Positions 1 to 7,372 of a stretch of 20,856 nucleotides of DNA are shown here, piece by piece. How positions within the stretch are numbered: the first letter of the stretch is position 1; each line of letters starts with the position of its first letter. Origin of the DNA: an uncultured Caulobacter sp. (GTDB taxonomy: Bacteria > Pseudomonadota > Alphaproteobacteria > Caulobacterales > Caulobacteraceae); NCBI RefSeq assembly GCF_937900395.1, contig NZ_CALCDX010000213.1, positions 1-20,856 on the forward strand. The letters are read 5' to 3'. The notes beneath the pieces are model-generated. The model was not told where the DNA came from. It was given only the letters and a program-made list of their open reading frames with translations, and made no database searches. Made by a program: the position numbers and the translations under genes.

Positions 1-316
1 CGGCCTGATCCTGTGCGGCGGCAACATCGACACCCGCCTGCTCGCCTCGGTCCTGACGCGTGAGCTGGTGCGCGCCCAGCGCCTGGCCTCGCTGCGGATC
101 ATCGGCGACGATCGTCCAGGCCTGCTGTCGACCGTGGCCAGCGTGATCGGCGCGATGGGCGCCAACATCATCGAGGTGAACCACAACCGCCTGGCGCTGG
201 ACGTCCCGGCCAAGGGCGCGGAGTTCGACATCACGATCGAGACCCGCGACGCCCAGCACACCCAGGAGGTCATGGACGCCCTGCGCGAGAGCGGTTACCC
301 GCCCCGCGCCGTCTAG
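1..316 (+). CDS. Threonine dehydratase, C-terminal part with ACT domain (5' end outside window)
   Basis: This is the 3' end of a pyridoxal-phosphate threonine (serine/threonine) dehydratase, which deaminates threonine to 2-oxobutanoate for isoleucine synthesis or threonine breakdown. The frame is open from base 2 with no start in view. The first residues (GLILCGGNID, then RLLASVL) match the end of the PLP-binding catalytic domain of the TdcB/IlvA family. From about residue 30 an ACT regulatory domain follows (LRIIGDDRPGLLSTVASVIG), with the glycine-rich ligand turn typical of ACT folds. The single short ACT domain resembles the biodegradative or bifunctional type more than the two-domain E. 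coli IlvA, so the exact symbol is left open. The stop lies 3 bp from the stop of the convergent FKBP gene. Confidence 0.85.
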   Translation, partial: GLILCGGNIDTRLLASVLTRELVRAQRLASLRIIGDDRPGLLSTVASVIGAMGANIIEVNHNRLALDVPAKGAEFDITIETRDAQHTQEVMDALRESGYPPRAV

Positions 317-319
317 GCC

Positions 320-817
320 TTATTCCTTAGGTTTGCCGGGACCGATCCGGTTCACGTCCAGCAGCTCGATCCGGAAGATCATCACGCTGTTGCCGGGGAT
401 CGGCCCCTTGTCTTGCGCGCCGTAGCCCAGCGCCGGCGGCACGTAGAGGATCCACTCGTCGCCGGCCTTCATGCGCTGGAGGGCGATGACCCAGGCCGGG
501 ACCAAGCCGTCCAGCGGGAACACCGCCGGCACGCCGCGCTCGTAGCTGCTGTCGAATACAGTGCCGTCCAGCAGCTTGCCTTCGTAGTGAACCTTCACCT
601 CGTCGGCGGTCGTGGGGTGCAGGCCGCCCTGCGGCCCCTCGCGCACCACCTTATACTGCAGGCCCTGCGGCAGGGTGACGACGCCCGGCTCCTTGGCGTT
701 CTTGGCCATGAAGGCGTCCGCGGCCGCGAGGTTCTCCTGCGCCTTCTTGCTGGGACCACAGGCGGAAAGCGTCAGGCCGGCGGCGACGAGGGTGAGGAGC
801 AGGGCGCGACGGAGCAT
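320..817 (-). CDS. FKBP-type peptidyl-prolyl isomerase, predicted lipoprotein
   Basis: A 165-residue envelope prolyl isomerase of the FKBP family, which catalyses cis-trans isomerisation of Xaa-Pro bonds and helps proteins fold. Residues 1-20 form a lipoprotein signal: basic MLRR, a hydrophobic core, then lipobox LSAC with Cys20 as the predicted lipidation site. A short charged linker follows, then the FKBP domain (about residues 60-156) with VKVHYEGKLLDGTVFDSS, the pocket Trp in VPAWVIALQRM and PPALGYG. The family usually carries a longer alpha-helical dimerisation arm (FkpA/Mip type); here that arm is short (about residues 22-50). It is convergent with the dehydratase and divergent from galU. 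Signal and domain are clear; the client proteins are unknown. Confidence 0.9.
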   Translation of the reverse strand: MLRRALLLTLVAAGLTLSACGPSKKAQENLAAADAFMAKNAKEPGVVTLPQGLQYKVVREGPQGGLHPTTADEVKVHYEGKLLDGTVFDSSYERGVPAVFPLDGLVPAWVIALQRMKAGDEWILYVPPALGYGAQDKGPIPGNSVMIFRIELLDVNRIGPGKPKE

Positions 818-838
818 GGAAGACCTCGGACGAAACTG

Positions 839-861
839 GCTGTCCAGCTAGCACGGACAGC
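839..861. repeat. Inverted repeat in the FKBP/galU divergent intergenic region
   Basis: GCTGTCC (839-845) and GGACAGC (855-861) form a perfect 7-bp inverted repeat around a 9-nt loop, about 22 bp upstream of the FKBP start codon. It could be an operator or a hairpin in the FKBP leader. The same 150-bp gap (818-969) also contains a GANTC site (866-870) and a 10-bp palindrome TTTCTAGAAA (932-941) at the place where a galU -10 region would be expected. No convincing -35 box goes with it. Confidence 0.35.
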
Positions 862-969
862 GCGGGATTCCACCTCTGACCCATTACGCCAAACGATTTC
901 ACGGAACAGTGGTGGCTTTCGGTCGCCAGCTTTTCTAGAAACGGCGTCCCAACATTAGACGAGCCGCTC

Positions 970-1845
970 ATGAAACCCGTTCGTAAAGCCGTCCTTCCCG
1001 TCGCCGGCCTGGGCACCCGCGTCCTGCCTGGGACGAAGACCACGCCGAAGGAGCTTCTGAACGTCGTCGACCGGCCGATCCTGTCCTACATCGTCGAGGA
1101 AGGCCGCAAGGCCGGCATCGAGCACTTCGTCTTCGTCACCGGCCGCTCGAAGGGCGCGATCGAGGACTATTTCGACCATCAGGTCGAGCTGGAAGCTCAG
1201 CTGGAAGCCAAGGGCAAGACCGACATCCTCGATCAGCTGCGCGCCGAACTGCCCAAGCCGGGCGAGATGAGCTTCGTGCGCCAGATGGCGCCGCTGGGGC
1301 TGGGCCACGCCGTGTGGTGCGCCCGTGACATCATCGGCGACGAGCCCTTCGCGGTCATGCTGCCCGACGTGATCGTCGACGCCGAACCCTCGGCCCTGAA
1401 CCAGCTGATCGAGGTCTACAACAAGGTCGGCGGCGGCAACGTCATCGGCGTCGAGGAAGTCCCCGCCAGCGAGACCCACAAGTACGGCATCGTCGCGCCG
1501 GGCAAGGTCGACGGCCGCGTCGCCACCATGACCGGCATGGTCGAAAAGCCGCCGCAAGGCACGGCGCCCTCGAACTGGTCAATCGCCGGCCGCTACATCC
1601 TACAGCCCGAGATCTTCGGCCTGCTGGCCAGCCAGGAGAAGGGCGCGGGCAACGAGATCCAGCTGACGGACTCGATGGCCAAGCTGATGCAGCAGCAGCC
1701 TTTCCACGCCTATGTCTACGACGGCGTCACCCATGATTGCGGCGACAAGATCGGCCTGCTGCGCGCCAACGTCGCCCTGGCCCTCAAGCGCGCCGACCTC
1801 GGCGCGGCCGCCCGCGCGGCGGTGGAAGCGGCCCTGAAGGCTTAA
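970..1845 (+). CDS. galU: UTP--glucose-1-phosphate uridylyltransferase
   Basis: GalU joins UTP and glucose 1-phosphate to make UDP-glucose, the precursor for UDP-glucuronate, galactose metabolism, holdfast and capsule polysaccharides and lipopolysaccharide. The 291-residue length is normal. The nucleotide-binding signature is at the N-terminus (AVLPVAGLGTRVLPGTKTTP, residues 7-26, with G13-L-G-T-R17 and K23), followed by PKELLNVVDRPIL. Further family blocks are QMAPLGLGHAV, the aspartate segment FAVMLPDVIVD, MVEKP and GRYILQPEIF. The ATG at 970 is the first start in frame and gives the conserved MKPVRKAV beginning. The stop codon lies inside the palindrome TTAA and overlaps the stop of the convergent queG by 4 bp, so no terminator separates the two genes. 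Confidence 0.95.
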   Translation: MKPVRKAVLPVAGLGTRVLPGTKTTPKELLNVVDRPILSYIVEEGRKAGIEHFVFVTGRSKGAIEDYFDHQVELEAQLEAKGKTDILDQLRAELPKPGEMSFVRQMAPLGLGHAVWCARDIIGDEPFAVMLPDVIVDAEPSALNQLIEVYNKVGGGNVIGVEEVPASETHKYGIVAPGKVDGRVATMTGMVEKPPQGTAPSNWSIAGRYILQPEIFGLLASQEKGAGNEIQLTDSMAKLMQQQPFHAYVYDGVTHDCGDKIGLLRANVALALKRADLGAAARAAVEAALKA

Positions 1846-2960
1846 GCCCATTCGGCGAGGACGCCCTCGTCGTCCTCGCGCCCTCTCAGCGCCGCCGCCG
1901 TGTCTCCCAGGAGCCGGCGCGCGGCCCAGACCGCCGCGCCGCGTACGATCGGCGCGGGATCGGCCAGCAACGGCTGGACCACCGCCATCAAGCCGGCGTC
2001 GCCGCTGTTGCCGATCGCATAGAGTACGTTGCGCACGAAGCGGTCGCGACCGATCCGCTTGATCGGGTTCTTCGAGAACAGCGCCCGAAATTCGGCATCA
2101 TCCAACGCCGCGAGTTCGGCCAGGGACGGCTGGCTTAGGGCTTCGCGGGCTCGCAGCTTCGCCTCACTGGAAAGCGACGCGAACTTGTTCCAGGGACAGA
2201 CCGCCAGGCAGTCGTCGCAGCCGTAGATCCGGTTGCCCAGGGCCGGCCGGAACTCCGTCGGGACCGGCCCGGCAAGCTCGATGGTCAGGTACGAGATGCA
2301 GCGACGCGCATCCAGCTGACGCGGCGCGGGGAAAGCCTTGGTCGGGCAGATGTCGAGGCAGGCGCTGCATCGGCCGCAGTGATCCGTCTCGGGTGCGTCT
2401 GGAGGCAGGTCCAGAGTGGTCAGAACGCTGCCCAGGAACAGCCACGAGCCGAACTCGCGCGACACCAGGTTGGTGTGCTTGCCCTGCCAGCCGAGCCCGG
2501 CCCGCTGGGCCAGCGGCTTCTCCATCAGCGGCGCCGTGTCGACGAACACCTTCACGTCCTGGCCGAACCGGCGATGCATCCAGCCGGCCAGCACCTTCAG
2601 ACGTTTCTTGATCACGTCGTGATAGTCGTCGCCCTGGGCGTATACCGAGATCGCCGCGCGGTCGGCTTGCGCCAACTGCTCCAGCGGATCGATGTCGGGA
2701 CCGTAGTTGACGCCCAGCACCACGGCCGACTTCGCCTCGGTCCACATGGCCGTCGGATGCGAGCGCCGCTCAAGCGTCTCCTCCATCCAACCCATGGCGC
2801 CGTGGCGGTCGGCCTCGACGAATTCGCGCAGCCACTCTCCGTTGGGCCAGGCCTCCGCCGCGTCGGCGAAGCCGCAGGTCGAGAACCCCAGCGCGAGAGC
2901 CTCGGCGCGGATCTCGTCCTTGATCGCTTTAGGGGTCAGCTCAGAAGTCGAGGTCGTCAT
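1842..2960 (-). CDS. queG: tRNA epoxyqueuosine(34) reductase
   Basis: QueG is a cobalamin- and iron-sulfur-dependent cytoplasmic reductase that performs the last step of queuosine synthesis, epoxyqueuosine to queuosine, in the wobble position of GUN tRNAs. The 372-residue protein shows the catalytic acid Asp141 in VFVDTAPLMEK, the cofactor-binding region GLGWQGKHTNLVS (155-167), and two 4Fe-4S motifs: C195-x2-C-x2-C-x3-C205-P and C248-x2-C-x3-C255-P. The extra Cys221 in CISYLTIE completes the eight ligands. The C-terminal ~80 residues look like a HEAT-type helical repeat, as in known QueG structures. The ATG lies inside the end of fzlA, which it overlaps by 20 bp. No strong ribosome-binding site precedes it, suggesting coupling to fzlA translation. 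Confidence 0.95.
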   Translation of the reverse strand: MTTSTSELTPKAIKDEIRAEALALGFSTCGFADAAEAWPNGEWLREFVEADRHGAMGWMEETLERRSHPTAMWTEAKSAVVLGVNYGPDIDPLEQLAQADRAAISVYAQGDDYHDVIKKRLKVLAGWMHRRFGQDVKVFVDTAPLMEKPLAQRAGLGWQGKHTNLVSREFGSWLFLGSVLTTLDLPPDAPETDHCGRCSACLDICPTKAFPAPRQLDARRCISYLTIELAGPVPTEFRPALGNRIYGCDDCLAVCPWNKFASLSSEAKLRAREALSQPSLAELAALDDAEFRALFSKNPIKRIGRDRFVRNVLYAIGNSGDAGLMAVVQPLLADPAPIVRGAAVWAARRLLGDTAAALRGREDDEGVLAEWA

Positions 2961-3627
2961 AATGCGCGGCCGGCGCGAGGCCGGGCCAGCGATCGGCCAG
3001 GATGGGCCGGAAGGCCGGCCTCGACTTCAGCTTCATGTACCAGGTCTTGGCCGCCTGGAAGTCCTTCCACGGCACGTCGCCGAAATAGTCGATGACGGAC
3101 AGGTGCGCCGCGGCGGCGAAGTCGGCCAGACTCATCCGGCGACCGGCCAGCCAGTCGCGGGTCTGCAGCAGGCTTTCGATGTAGCCCAAATGCATGCGCA
3201 GCGCCTCGCGGCCCTGGCGCAGCGCGGCGAGATCCGGCGCGCCCATCCGCAACAGGCGCTTCTCCATCTTTTCGTGCAGGAGGAAGCCGTTGACCTCGTT
3301 GTCGAACTTGCGGTCGAACCACTGCAGGAGGCGGCGCGCCTCGGCCCGCTCGGCCGGATCACGGCCCAGCAGCGGCGGCTCCGGCTCGTTCTCTTCGATA
3401 TGCTCGAGGATGGCGCGGGTCTCGCAGGCGGTCACGGTGCGCTGGTTGCGCGTCTCGACCAGCACCGGCGGCAGGCCCGAGGGATTGAGCGCCGAGAACT
3501 CAGGCGGCATTTCCCAGTAGCGAACCTGGACCTCGACGAACGGCAGCCGCTTCTCGCCCAGCGCCAGACGCACCTGTCGCGAGGCGGGATCCAGGGGGAA
3601 ATGGTGAAGGGTGCGTTCGACGCTCAT
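2941..3627 (-). CDS. fzlA: FtsZ-binding GST-fold division protein FzlA
   Basis: A 228-residue protein with a glutathione-S-transferase fold: an N-terminal thioredoxin-like domain (about residues 4-85, with NPSGLPPVLV) and a C-terminal all-helical domain. I assign it to FzlA, the alphaproteobacterial protein that binds and curves FtsZ filaments and links FtsZ to septal wall synthesis, because residues I recall from Caulobacter FzlA work fall at the same numbers: W38, E119, R124 and D227, the penultimate residue of the tail HYDDLDF. As in FzlA, the N-terminal segment lacks a clear glutathione-activating Ser/Tyr/Cys. The tail overlaps the queG start. The neighbour upstream is hldE, 110 bp away. 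The alternative is a catalytic GST of the same fold; the residue matches make that less likely. Confidence 0.82.
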   Translation of the reverse strand: MSVERTLHHFPLDPASRQVRLALGEKRLPFVEVQVRYWEMPPEFSALNPSGLPPVLVETRNQRTVTACETRAILEHIEENEPEPPLLGRDPAERAEARRLLQWFDRKFDNEVNGFLLHEKMEKRLLRMGAPDLAALRQGREALRMHLGYIESLLQTRDWLAGRRMSLADFAAAAHLSVIDYFGDVPWKDFQAAKTWYMKLKSRPAFRPILADRWPGLAPAAHYDDLDF

Positions 3628-3647
3628 GCCTTAGGTGCGCTCAGGCT

Positions 3648-3665
3648 GCATCGAAAGAGCGATGC
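3648..3665 (-). other. Short hairpin in the fzlA 5' leader
   Basis: GCATCG (3648-3653) and CGATGC (3660-3665) make a perfect 6-bp stem with a 6-nt loop, about 20 bases upstream of the fzlA start codon on the minus strand. It lies in the 110-bp gap after hldE. It has no T-run, so it is not a canonical terminator. It may affect fzlA translation or mRNA stability. No good promoter match was found in this gap. Confidence 0.3.
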
Positions 3666-3737
3666 GCCGTTTTGCTTAACAAGAGATTGCTGAACCGCGA
3701 TTACTCAGGAAAACCAGGCTTTTGCGCGGCGGTTTGA

Positions 3738-5195
3738 TCAGGCCTTCGCGTTCATCCGCCCGATCAGGGCCGTAGTGCTCTGACCCTGCTTGAGCTCGGC
3801 CAGCAAGACCTTGCCGCCATAGCCCAGCACGACATCCGAGCCCACCACGGTCTCGACGGTGTAGTCCGCGCCCTTGACCAGCACGTCCGGCTTGAACGCC
3901 TTGATCAGTTCCAGCGGCGTGTCCTCGTCGAAGAGCACGACCAGATCGACAGACGACAGCGAGGCCAGCACCGTGGCGCGGCCCTGCTCCTTCTGCACTG
4001 GCCGGGTCGGGCCCTTCAGCTTGGAGACCGAGGCGTCGGTGTTGAGGCCGACGATCAGTCGGTCGCACGCGGCCTTGGCCTGGGACAGCAGCGAAACGTG
4101 GCCGGGATGCAGCAGGTCGAAGCAGCCGTTGGTGAAGCCGACCTTCAGCCCCCGCGCCCGCCAGCCCTCGACGATGTCGCGGGCTTGGGAAAGGTCGGCG
4201 ATCTTGATCTCGCCAGGCTCGCCTTGTTCGGAGCCCGCGCGGGCCGTCAGCTCGGTGGCCGTGACGACGTCGGTGCCGAGCTTGGCGACCACCAGACCGC
4301 CGGCGAGGTTGGCCAGATGCGCGGCCTCGACGAGGCTGGCGCCGGCCGCGACCGCAAGGGCCAAGGTGGCGGCCACGGTGTCGCCCGCTCCGGAGACGTC
4401 GAAGACCTCCACCGCCGTCGCCGGCAGATGGACGGGCGCCTCGCCGCGCACCGACAGAGTCATGCCGGCGCCGCCACGGGTGATCAGGGCCGCCTCCAAG
4501 GTCGGGGCCATGGCGAGGATCGCCGCGCCGGCCTCTTCGGAAGCCTCGTCGCTATTGTCGACGATTCCGGTGGCCTCGGCGGCTTCCTTCCGGTTGGGCT
4601 TGATCAGGGTCGCGCCGTCATAGCGGGCGAAGTCGCGGCTCTTGGGATCGACGATCACCGGCTTGCCGGCGGCGCGGGCGGCGGCGATCGCCTCGCGCAC
4701 CACAGCGTCGGTCAGCACGCCCTTGGCGTAGTCGGACAGCACCACGACGTCGGCGCTCGCCAGCCTGGCCTTGAAGGCCGCCAGCAACGCCGCAACGTCC
4801 CCCGGCGCGCGGTCCTCGCGATCCACGCGCAGCATCTGGTGCGATCCGGAAATATAGCGGACCTTCTCGGTCGTGCGACGGCCGGCGTCGGCGATCAGCT
4901 CGGCCTCAAGGCCGGCCTCGGCGTCGATCATCCCGCGCAGGGCCGCGGCGGCGTCATCGTGGCCGACCAGCCCGACCAGCACGGCCTTGGCGCCCAGGGC
5001 CGCGACGTTGCGCGCGACATTGCCCGCGCCGCCCAGCATGGCGGTTTCCTTCTCGACCGCGATCACCGGCACCGGCGCCTCGGGCGAGATGCGGTCGACC
5101 GCGCCATAGACGAAACGGTCCAGCATCACGTCGCCCAGGACCAGCACGGTCTTGCCGGCGAAGGCGCGGGGCAGATGGGCGAGGGTGTCGTTCAT
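3738..5195 (-). CDS. hldE: Bifunctional heptose 7-phosphate kinase / heptose 1-phosphate adenylyltransferase
   Basis: HldE carries out two cytoplasmic steps in making ADP-heptose for the lipopolysaccharide inner core. The 485-residue protein has a ribokinase/PfkB domain (about 10-315) with the substrate block MLGGAGNVARN (53-63) and the catalytic anion-hole motif GAGD (269-272, base Asp272). A nucleotidyltransferase domain follows (about 350-485) with TNGCFDLLHPGH (355-366), the GCFD and HxGH signatures. I start at 5195 (MNDTLAH) because the 67 upstream in-frame residues are antisense-like to the cation-efflux gene and do not belong to the family. A 6-bp stem, GCGGAG/CTCCGC at 5196-5201 and 5212-5217, abuts the start and places the GGAA ribosome-binding element in its loop. 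It lies 31 bp after the upstream gene, probably in the same operon. Confidence 0.95.
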   Translation of the reverse strand: MNDTLAHLPRAFAGKTVLVLGDVMLDRFVYGAVDRISPEAPVPVIAVEKETAMLGGAGNVARNVAALGAKAVLVGLVGHDDAAAALRGMIDAEAGLEAELIADAGRRTTEKVRYISGSHQMLRVDREDRAPGDVAALLAAFKARLASADVVVLSDYAKGVLTDAVVREAIAAARAAGKPVIVDPKSRDFARYDGATLIKPNRKEAAEATGIVDNSDEASEEAGAAILAMAPTLEAALITRGGAGMTLSVRGEAPVHLPATAVEVFDVSGAGDTVAATLALAVAAGASLVEAAHLANLAGGLVVAKLGTDVVTATELTARAGSEQGEPGEIKIADLSQARDIVEGWRARGLKVGFTNGCFDLLHPGHVSLLSQAKAACDRLIVGLNTDASVSKLKGPTRPVQKEQGRATVLASLSSVDLVVLFDEDTPLELIKAFKPDVLVKGADYTVETVVGSDVVLGYGGKVLLAELKQGQSTTALIGRMNAKA

Positions 5196-5226
5196 GCGGA
5201 GTTCCGTACCGCTCCGCCCCGAAAAC

Positions 5227-6156
5227 TCAACCCTCGACGCTCTCGGCGAAGACGCCGCCGTGCTTTTCGGCGAGGCCCCGTGGGTCTGGGTGGATGATGA
5301 TGTCGGCCGAGGGGAAGGCTTCGAGCAGTCGGTTCTCGGCGGCGACCATGATCGTGTGCGCTTCGGCCAAGGAGATATCGGAAGCCAGGTCCGCATGCAT
5401 CTGCATATGGACGTAAGGCCCAGAAGCGCGCGTCCGCAGCTGGTGGACGCCCAGCACGCGCGGATCGACCGTCGCCAGCTGGACGATGCGGGTGCGCTCC
5501 TCCTCGGGCAGTTCCTGGTCCATCAGTTGGGCCGAGGCTTCGCGGAACACGCCAATCGCGCCCCAGATCAGCCACAGCGCCACCACGAGGCCCGCGGCGG
5601 CGTCCAGCCAGGGCAACCCCAGCCACGCGGCCGCGCCGACACCGACCAGGGCGACCAGGTTCGAGGCGAGGTCAGCCGCGTAGTGGGCGCGGTCGCCGGA
5701 GATGGCGATAGAGCCGCTGGCCTTCACGACGCGAGTCTGGGCGGTGATCAGGGCCAGGGTCAGGCCGATCGAGATCAGCATCACCACGACACCGGCCAAG
5801 CCATGCTCGACGGGACGGGGATGCAGCAGGGCGTTGATCGCCTCGCGTCCGATCAGCGCGCCGGAAGCGAAGACCAGCCCGCCTTGCATCAGGCTGGAAA
5901 AGGCCTCGGCCTTGCCATGGCCAAAGCGGTGCTCGGCGTCCGGCGGCTCGGCGGCGTAGCGCACGGCGTAGACGGTGATCAGCGAGGCCACGAGGTCGAG
6001 CGCGGAGTCCGACAGCGACGCCAGGATCGCCACCGAACCGCTGGCCACCCAGGCGATCGCCTTGACCACGATCAGGATCGACGCCGTCGCCACGGACAGC
6101 AGGGCGACCCGGCGGGTGGCGGCGCGGACTTCAGGCGAGGCGGCGGAGAGCGACAT
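5227..6156 (-). CDS. Cation diffusion facilitator (FieF/YiiP-like) divalent metal exporter
   Basis: An inner-membrane proton-coupled exporter of divalent metals (Zn, Fe, Cd or Co in the FieF/YiiP group). The 309-residue length fits. Six membrane helices are visible. The intramembrane metal site is made by D50 and D54 in TM2 (SLSDSALDL) and H158 and D162 in TM5 (HYAAD), the DD-HD pattern of FieF/YiiP. DAEHRFGHGKAE (73-84) is the conserved cytoplasmic loop after TM2. The C-terminal ferredoxin-like dimer domain (about 210-290) carries VHMQMHADL and HTIM. It lies 56 bp after the citrate-synthase-like gene and 31 bp before hldE on the same strand, so it may be co-transcribed. Which metal it moves cannot be read from the sequence. 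Confidence 0.9.
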   Translation of the reverse strand: MSLSAASPEVRAATRRVALLSVATASILIVVKAIAWVASGSVAILASLSDSALDLVASLITVYAVRYAAEPPDAEHRFGHGKAEAFSSLMQGGLVFASGALIGREAINALLHPRPVEHGLAGVVVMLISIGLTLALITAQTRVVKASGSIAISGDRAHYAADLASNLVALVGVGAAAWLGLPWLDAAAGLVVALWLIWGAIGVFREASAQLMDQELPEEERTRIVQLATVDPRVLGVHQLRTRASGPYVHMQMHADLASDISLAEAHTIMVAAENRLLEAFPSADIIIHPDPRGLAEKHGGVFAESVEG

Positions 6157-6212
6157 GGCCGCCTTTTAGCAAGGCGGCCCGTTTTGCCCCAGCGCGAACG
6201 ACTCGCGACGCT

Positions 6213-7298
6213 TCAGGCGGCGATGCGCGGCTGGGGACCGACGTACACCGACTGCGGCCGGATCAGCCGTCCGCCCGCCAGTTGCTCGCGAGCGTGGGCG
6301 ATCCAGCCGGCGACGCGGCCCATGGCGAAGACGCAGGTGAAACTGGACGGCGGCAGGCCCAAGGCCTCCAGCAGAAGCGCCGTGTAGAACTCGACATTGG
6401 TGTCCAGCGGCCGGTCCGGCTTGTGCTCGCGCAGGATCTCCAGCGCCGCTTGCTCGACCGCCTCGGCGAAGGCCAGCCGGCCCGGCAGGGCGGCCGAAGC
6501 CGAGGCCAGCTTGCGCACAGCGGCTTTAAGGGCGTCGGCGCGCGGATCGCGGACGCGGTAGATGCGGTGGCCGAAACCCATCAGCCGGTCGCCGCGCGCC
6601 AGGGCCTTTTCCAGCCAGGGCCGGGCGTTGGCCGGCGCGCCGATCGCATCCAGCATCTCGATCACCGGACCGGGCGCGCCGCCATGCAGAGGTCCCTTCA
6701 GGGCCGAAAGCCCCGCCAGCGTCGCCGAGGTCAGGCCGGCGCGCGTAGAGGCGACGACACGGGCCGCGAAGGTCGAGGCGTTCAGGCCGTGATCGCAGAC
6801 CGTGACGAGGTAGGCGTCCAGCGCGGCGGCCTCGGCGTCCGTGACCAGCGCGCCGCGGGTCATCCTCAGGATGTCAGCGGCGTGGGACAGGGACGGGTCA
6901 GGCGCGACGGCGCTCTGCCCAGACGCGACGCGCAGCACGGCGGGGGTGAAGACAGCGGGGGCGGCCATCAGCAGCAGGGCGGTCGACAGATCGTCGCCGT
7001 CCGGCAGGCGCGCCAGCAGGGCGCGCATGGCCTCGACCGGATCACGGCGTGCGAGAGCCTCGTCCAGAGCGGCGACCTCGGCGAAGACGCGAGCACGGGC
7101 CGAGCCGAGCGCCGGGGCGAGGTCGCTAGGCGCGTCCTCAAAGAAGCCGTCGAACAGCAGGTGCGCGACGTCCTCGTAGCGCGTGGTCCCGGAGAGATCC
7201 TCGACGGCGTAGCCGCGGATCACCAGGCGGCCTCGCGCGCCATCGACATCGGACAGGACAGTGTGGGCGGCGACGACGCCCTCAAGACCATCGGACAT
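6213..7298 (-). CDS. Citrate synthase family protein (no HTH)
   Basis: A 361-residue citrate/2-methylcitrate synthase-fold protein, shorter than GltA (about 430). It aligns to the catalytic core: H170 in VCDHGLN, the catalytic His205 in GPLHGG, His244 in GFGHRIY, and NVEFYTA, where the usual catalytic Asp is Glu303. The C-terminus RLIRPQSVYVGP carries the family Arg. The start at 7298 is chosen over the longer frame (to 7367) because a strong AGGAGG sits 6 bases upstream and the extension runs through the divergent promoter. It is probably acetyl- or propionyl-CoA condensing, but it is a paralogue rather than the main GltA. It is divergent from a second citrate-synthase-like gene with an HTH, with which it may form a pair. 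The substrate is unknown. Confidence 0.85.
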   Translation of the reverse strand: MSDGLEGVVAAHTVLSDVDGARGRLVIRGYAVEDLSGTTRYEDVAHLLFDGFFEDAPSDLAPALGSARARVFAEVAALDEALARRDPVEAMRALLARLPDGDDLSTALLLMAAPAVFTPAVLRVASGQSAVAPDPSLSHAADILRMTRGALVTDAEAAALDAYLVTVCDHGLNASTFAARVVASTRAGLTSATLAGLSALKGPLHGGAPGPVIEMLDAIGAPANARPWLEKALARGDRLMGFGHRIYRVRDPRADALKAAVRKLASASAALPGRLAFAEAVEQAALEILREHKPDRPLDTNVEFYTALLLEALGLPPSSFTCVFAMGRVAGWIAHAREQLAGGRLIRPQSVYVGPQPRIAA

Positions 7299-7337
7299 GT
7301 GCGGCCTCCTTTCATCGCGAAAGGGCGCTCGCACAGC

Positions 7338-7367
7338 TTGACTGTCAATCTTGATCAATATAATCAA
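7338..7367 (+). promoter_or_regulatory. Promoter with overlapping inverted repeats between the two citrate-synthase-like genes
   Basis: A -35 match TTGACT (7338-7343) and a perfect -10 TATAAT (7359-7364) with 15-bp spacing point to the plus-strand gene; read as a Caulobacter promoter, TTGACTG is followed 12 nt later by AATATAAT. Start of transcription would fall at about 7371-7373, on the ATG at 7373, so the mRNA should be leaderless. Two inverted repeats cover the promoter: TTGAC-T-GTCAA (7338-7348) and TTGAT-N7-ATCAA (7351-7367), the latter containing the 8-bp palindrome TTGATCAA. The repeated TTGAY/RTCAA half-sites, four in 30 bp, look like an operator. The HTH of the neighbouring protein is the natural candidate to bind it, which is inference. 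Confidence 0.65.
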
Positions 7368-7372
7368 CCTAT

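Noticed and set aside
4098..5297. A 399-codon plus-strand open frame opposite hldE
   Set aside because: It has shadow-frame composition and no domains, and hldE on the other strand has complete kinase and nucleotidyltransferase motifs.
5196..5396. N-terminal extension of hldE by 67 codons
   Set aside because: The extension overlaps the end of the cation-efflux gene and is Ser/Pro/Arg-rich shadow sequence. The family begins at the ATG at 5195.
7299..7367. Longer start (MIILIKIDS...) of the minus-strand citrate synthase gene
   Set aside because: It would place coding sequence over the divergent promoter, and the ATG at 7298 has an ideal AGGAGG.
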